This document shows, piece after piece, positions 61,685-64,000 of a DNA stretch of 64,000 nucleotides. This DNA comes from Amycolatopsis orientalis DSM 40040 = KCTC 9412. GTDB taxonomy: Bacteria; Actinomycetota; Actinomycetes; Mycobacteriales; Pseudonocardiaceae. The stretch spans positions 62,001 to 126,000 of the forward strand of contig NZ_ASJB01000001.1 in the NCBI RefSeq assembly GCF_000478275.1, read 5' to 3'. The first letter of the stretch is position 1; every line of letters begins with the position of its first letter. The notes beneath the pieces are model-generated. The model was not told the origin of the DNA. It worked only from the letters and a program-made list of their open reading frames with translations, and searched no databases. A program made the position numbers and the translations under genes.

Positions 61685-62674
61685 TCAGGCGAGGCGCAGC
61701 TCGCCGAGCGCGGCGCGGGCGGTGTCGCCCACACCGCGGACCTCGGTGATCCCCGACTCCCAGGCCACCGCGCACACCGCGCGCAACAGGTCCAAGGAGT
61801 CGCCTTCACCCTCGGCTTCGAGCACGTCACCCTGTGCGGTGATCCGCCAGCCGTCCTTCGGGCCGACCTCGAGCTGATCCGCGCGGCCGCCGAGGCCGGA
61901 CAGGTCCCACGCGAGATACCGCGGCCGTTCTTCGGGCCTCGCCTTGATCAGGGACGCCGCGTCGGCGACCCCGGTCAGCACGCAGAGCGCGTCGATCCCG
62001 GCCGCGACCGCGCCCTCGATGTCGGTGTCCAGCCTGTCGCCGACCACGAGGGCCCGCTCCGCGCCCGCGTCCCGCGCCGCCGTGGTGAACAGCGAAGGCG
62101 CCGGTTTACCCGCCACCAGCGGCTCGACCTCGGTGGCGGTGCGCAACGCGGCCACCATCGATCCGTTGCCCGGCAGCAGTCCGCGTTCGGACGGCAGGGT
62201 CGCGTCGACGTTGGTCGCCACCCACAGCGCGCCCGCGCGGATGGCGAGACACGCCTCCGCGAGGGCGGCCCAGGTGTTCTCCGGGGAATGCCCCTGCACC
62301 ACGGCGGCGACGTCCGGCCCGGCTTCCCGGACCGTGCGCAGCCCTGCCGACTCGATCTGGGCGGCGAGCGACTCCGTACCCACGACGAGCACGACGGCGC
62401 CTTCGGGCAGCCGCTCACCCAACAGGGCGGCGGCGGCCTGGGAGCTCGTGTGGACCTCGTCGGGGGTGGCGGGCAGTCCGAGTGCCTCCAGGTGCGCGGA
62501 GACCTCCTCGGGTGCCTTGGAGGCGTTGTTCGTCACCCAGCGGACGGCCGTGCCGGTGTCCCGGAGCGCCCGGAGTGCTTCCGGGGCGCCCGGGACGACC
62601 GTGCTGCCGTGATAGACCGTGCCGTCGAGGTCGAACAGGACCGCGTCGTACCCGGCCGACAGGGCGTCAGCCAT
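61685..62674 (-). CDS. HAD-IIA phosphatase (glycerol-3-phosphate phosphatase-like)
   Basis: The 329-residue protein has the HAD motifs FDLDGTVYHG (nucleophile Asp and acid Asp), VTNNASK and VVGDRLDTDIEGA, with a class IIA cap between. It is the positional counterpart of Rv1692, reported as a glycerol-3-phosphate phosphatase that recycles glycerophospholipid polar heads. About 80 C-terminal residues after the HAD core form an extra domain shared by actinobacterial members. The ATG overlaps the upstream TPR gene by 8 bp. Confidence 0.9.
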   Translation of the reverse strand: MADALSAGYDAVLFDLDGTVYHGSTVVPGAPEALRALRDTGTAVRWVTNNASKAPEEVSAHLEALGLPATPDEVHTSSQAAAALLGERLPEGAVVLVVGTESLAAQIESAGLRTVREAGPDVAAVVQGHSPENTWAALAEACLAIRAGALWVATNVDATLPSERGLLPGNGSMVAALRTATEVEPLVAGKPAPSLFTTAARDAGAERALVVGDRLDTDIEGAVAAGIDALCVLTGVADAASLIKARPEERPRYLAWDLSGLGGRADQLEVGPKDGWRITAQGDVLEAEGEGDSLDLLRAVCAVAWESGITEVRGVGDTARAALGELRLA

Positions 62675-64000
62675 TCGTGAGCTCCGCGGCGCGCTCGGCG
62701 GCGTCGGTCTCGTCCTCCTCGTCGGCCTCTGCCGCGTTGAGGAACCAGCGGATCGCCTCGTCCTTGCGGTCGGCGGCGGCGAGGTTGTCGGCGTAGGCGT
62801 AGAACAGCCGGGCGCTCCACGGGTCGCGCTTCTCCGCCTTGAGGTCGTCGCCCTGCAGGGAGACGACGGCGGCGTCCAGCTGGCCGAGGTCACGGCGCGC
62901 GCCGGCGGCGACGATCGCGAGTTCGATCTGGGTCGCCTTGGACAGGCGCTCCTTGTCGACCTCCTTCGCGAGGTCCAGCGCCCGCTCCGGGCGCCCGATG
63001 GCACGCTCGGCGTCGGCGATGATCGCGATGTGCTCGTCGGACCGGGTCATCCGGCGGACGGCCCGCAGCTCGGACAGCGCTTCGGACCAGTTGCCCGCGT
63101 GGTAGGCGACCAGGCCGAGCGCCTCACGGACGATCGGGACCCGCGACGCCTTGGCCTTCGCGTACTTAGCGTGCTCCATCGCGGCTTCGGGGTCTTCGTC
63201 GACCAGGCCGCCGGCCGCGACGAGGTGCTTGCCCACGGTTTCCGCGAGCCCCTTGGGCAGGGTGCGGAGTTCGCGGCGGGCTTCTTCGTCGAGGTCGGAG
63301 AACTCGATGCCTTCAGGCAGTTCCGGGGCCTCGAGCAGCTCGCGCGCCAAGGTCTCGTCGTCGACCGGCTTGTCGTCGGTACGCGGCGTGGACCGGAAGT
63401 CCTTGCGGCCCTCGGAACGGTCGCGCTGGGGACGGTCGTCGCGCTTGCGCTCGAACCGGCCTTCGCCGCCGCGGGAGTCGCCGCGCTTGTCGTCGTAACG
63501 CTTCTCCGGGCGGTCACCGGACGGACGGCGGTCGGGACGGTCGCCGGAGGGGCGGAAGCCGCCACCGCGGTTGTCGCCACCCCGGTTTTCGCGGTCGCCG
63601 TAGGACTTGCGCTCGTAGCCACCGCCGCTGGGACGGCGGTCGCCCGAGGAGGGACCACGCCGTTCGTCACGGCGGTCGCCGCCGCCGTTGTAGCCACCGG
63701 AACGCGCGCCACCACGGTCGTCGCGGTAGGACGGACGACGGTCGTCGCTGCCGCCCCGCTTGTCGCGGTCACCGTAGGACTTGCCCTGCGGGCGGCCTTC
63801 GTAGCGGTTGCCGGACGACGGACGGTCGTCGGAACGGCCGCGGTTGTCCGAGCCGTAGCCGGACCGGGCCGGGCGGCTGTCGGTGCGCTTCTCGTACCGG
63901 CCCTCGGAACGGCTGTCGGAACGGCTGTTGTCGGAACGGCTGTCCGAGCGGTTGTCGTAGCGCCGCTCGGGACGGCTGTCCGACGAACGGTAACCACCGC
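62667..64000 (-). CDS. TPR-like protein with long RGG/DR-rich disordered N-terminus, 5' end off window
   Basis: The frame is open from the stop at 62667 to the right edge, so the start is missing. About 216 residues before the folded part are rich in Arg, Gly, Asp, Ser and Tyr, with repeated units such as KSYGDR, RGG, SDDRRPS and GDRP. The C-terminal 227 residues are helical TPR-like repeats (ALGLVAYHAGNWSEALSELR, AERAIGRPERALDLA). It matches the Rv1691 position but the low-complexity domain is much longer than usual TPR proteins need. RGG-like regions often bind RNA or drive condensates; that role is inferred. Confidence 0.82.
   Translation of the reverse strand, partial: GGYRSSDSRPERRYDNRSDSRSDNSRSDSRSEGRYEKRTDSRPARSGYGSDNRGRSDDRPSSGNRYEGRPQGKSYGDRDKRGGSDDRRPSYRDDRGGARSGGYNGGGDRRDERRGPSSGDRRPSGGGYERKSYGDRENRGGDNRGGGFRPSGDRPDRRPSGDRPEKRYDDKRGDSRGGEGRFERKRDDRPQRDRSEGRKDFRSTPRTDDKPVDDETLARELLEAPELPEGIEFSDLDEEARRELRTLPKGLAETVGKHLVAAGGLVDEDPEAAMEHAKYAKAKASRVPIVREALGLVAYHAGNWSEALSELRAVRRMTRSDEHIAIIADAERAIGRPERALDLAKEVDKERLSKATQIELAIVAAGARRDLGQLDAAVVSLQGDDLKAEKRDPWSARLFYAYADNLAAADRKDEAIRWFLNAAEADEEDETDAAERAAELTNG

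Noticed and set aside
1..64000. CRISPR arrays, rRNA and tRNA genes, insertion sequences
   Set aside because: No regularly spaced repeats, no cloverleaf candidates in the gaps and no transposase motifs were noticed; the repeated palindromes are too far apart and carry no spacers.

Overview
The window comes from a high-GC actinomycete, most likely Amycolatopsis or another Pseudonocardiaceae member. The evidence is pervasive G/C third positions, many GTG starts, a SARP-type regulator, several leaderless-type promoters, and a right half that follows the gene order known from Mycobacterium tuberculosis Rv1691 to Rv1713. No rRNA, tRNA, CRISPR array, transposase or phage module was seen. Species is inferred, not shown.

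Left part (1-24 kb) is accessory metabolism. It opens with a truncated secreted alpha/beta hydrolase, a cytochrome P450, a DUF574-type SAM methyltransferase, a secreted NTF2-like protein, a large SARP/NB-ARC/TPR regulator and two alpha/beta-hydrolase-fold enzymes. A hairpin-rich noncoding stretch follows (8707-9345). Next is a uronic-acid module (9346-20015): a Tat-exported PL8 polysaccharide lyase, then a five-gene minus-strand operon (sodium symporter, keto-deoxyglucarate dehydratase, glucarate dehydratase, an unknown 382-residue protein, ketoglutarate semialdehyde dehydrogenase), divergent from an IclR regulator and uronate dehydrogenase. Together these could depolymerise a uronate polysaccharide and convert the uronic acid through aldarate to 2-oxoglutarate. 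Small membrane proteins with a MarR regulator, an APH-fold kinase and a membrane-anchored cyclophilin follow.

Middle part (24-36 kb) holds two tandem Tat-exported GH95-like hydrolases, a fusion of a small basic protein to a tyrosine-recombinase-like domain, an AbiEi/DUF559-type protein, and a two-gene operon of a membrane-embedded Pls/PosA-type nonribosomal peptide synthetase and an M1 zinc aminopeptidase. The adenylation pocket reads close to the lysine code, suggesting a poly-lysine-like cationic homopolymer and its degrading enzyme.

Right part (36.5-64 kb) is conserved actinobacterial core: der-plsC-cmk; rluB-scpB-scpA-RHH-parA; xerD; NUDIX-pyrG; steB-steA; recN; ppnK-tlyA; a small protein, a HAD phosphatase and an RGG-rich TPR protein cut by the window end. 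Two insertions interrupt the core order: a DUF4267/KhtT/KhtU-type antiporter/X-Pro peptidase block, and an aroA/GntR/NCS1/racemase block.

The most distinctive noncoding signal is a near-identical 44-50 nt palindrome present six times, mostly just beyond stop codons, alongside several unrelated long perfect hairpins in the same kind of position.
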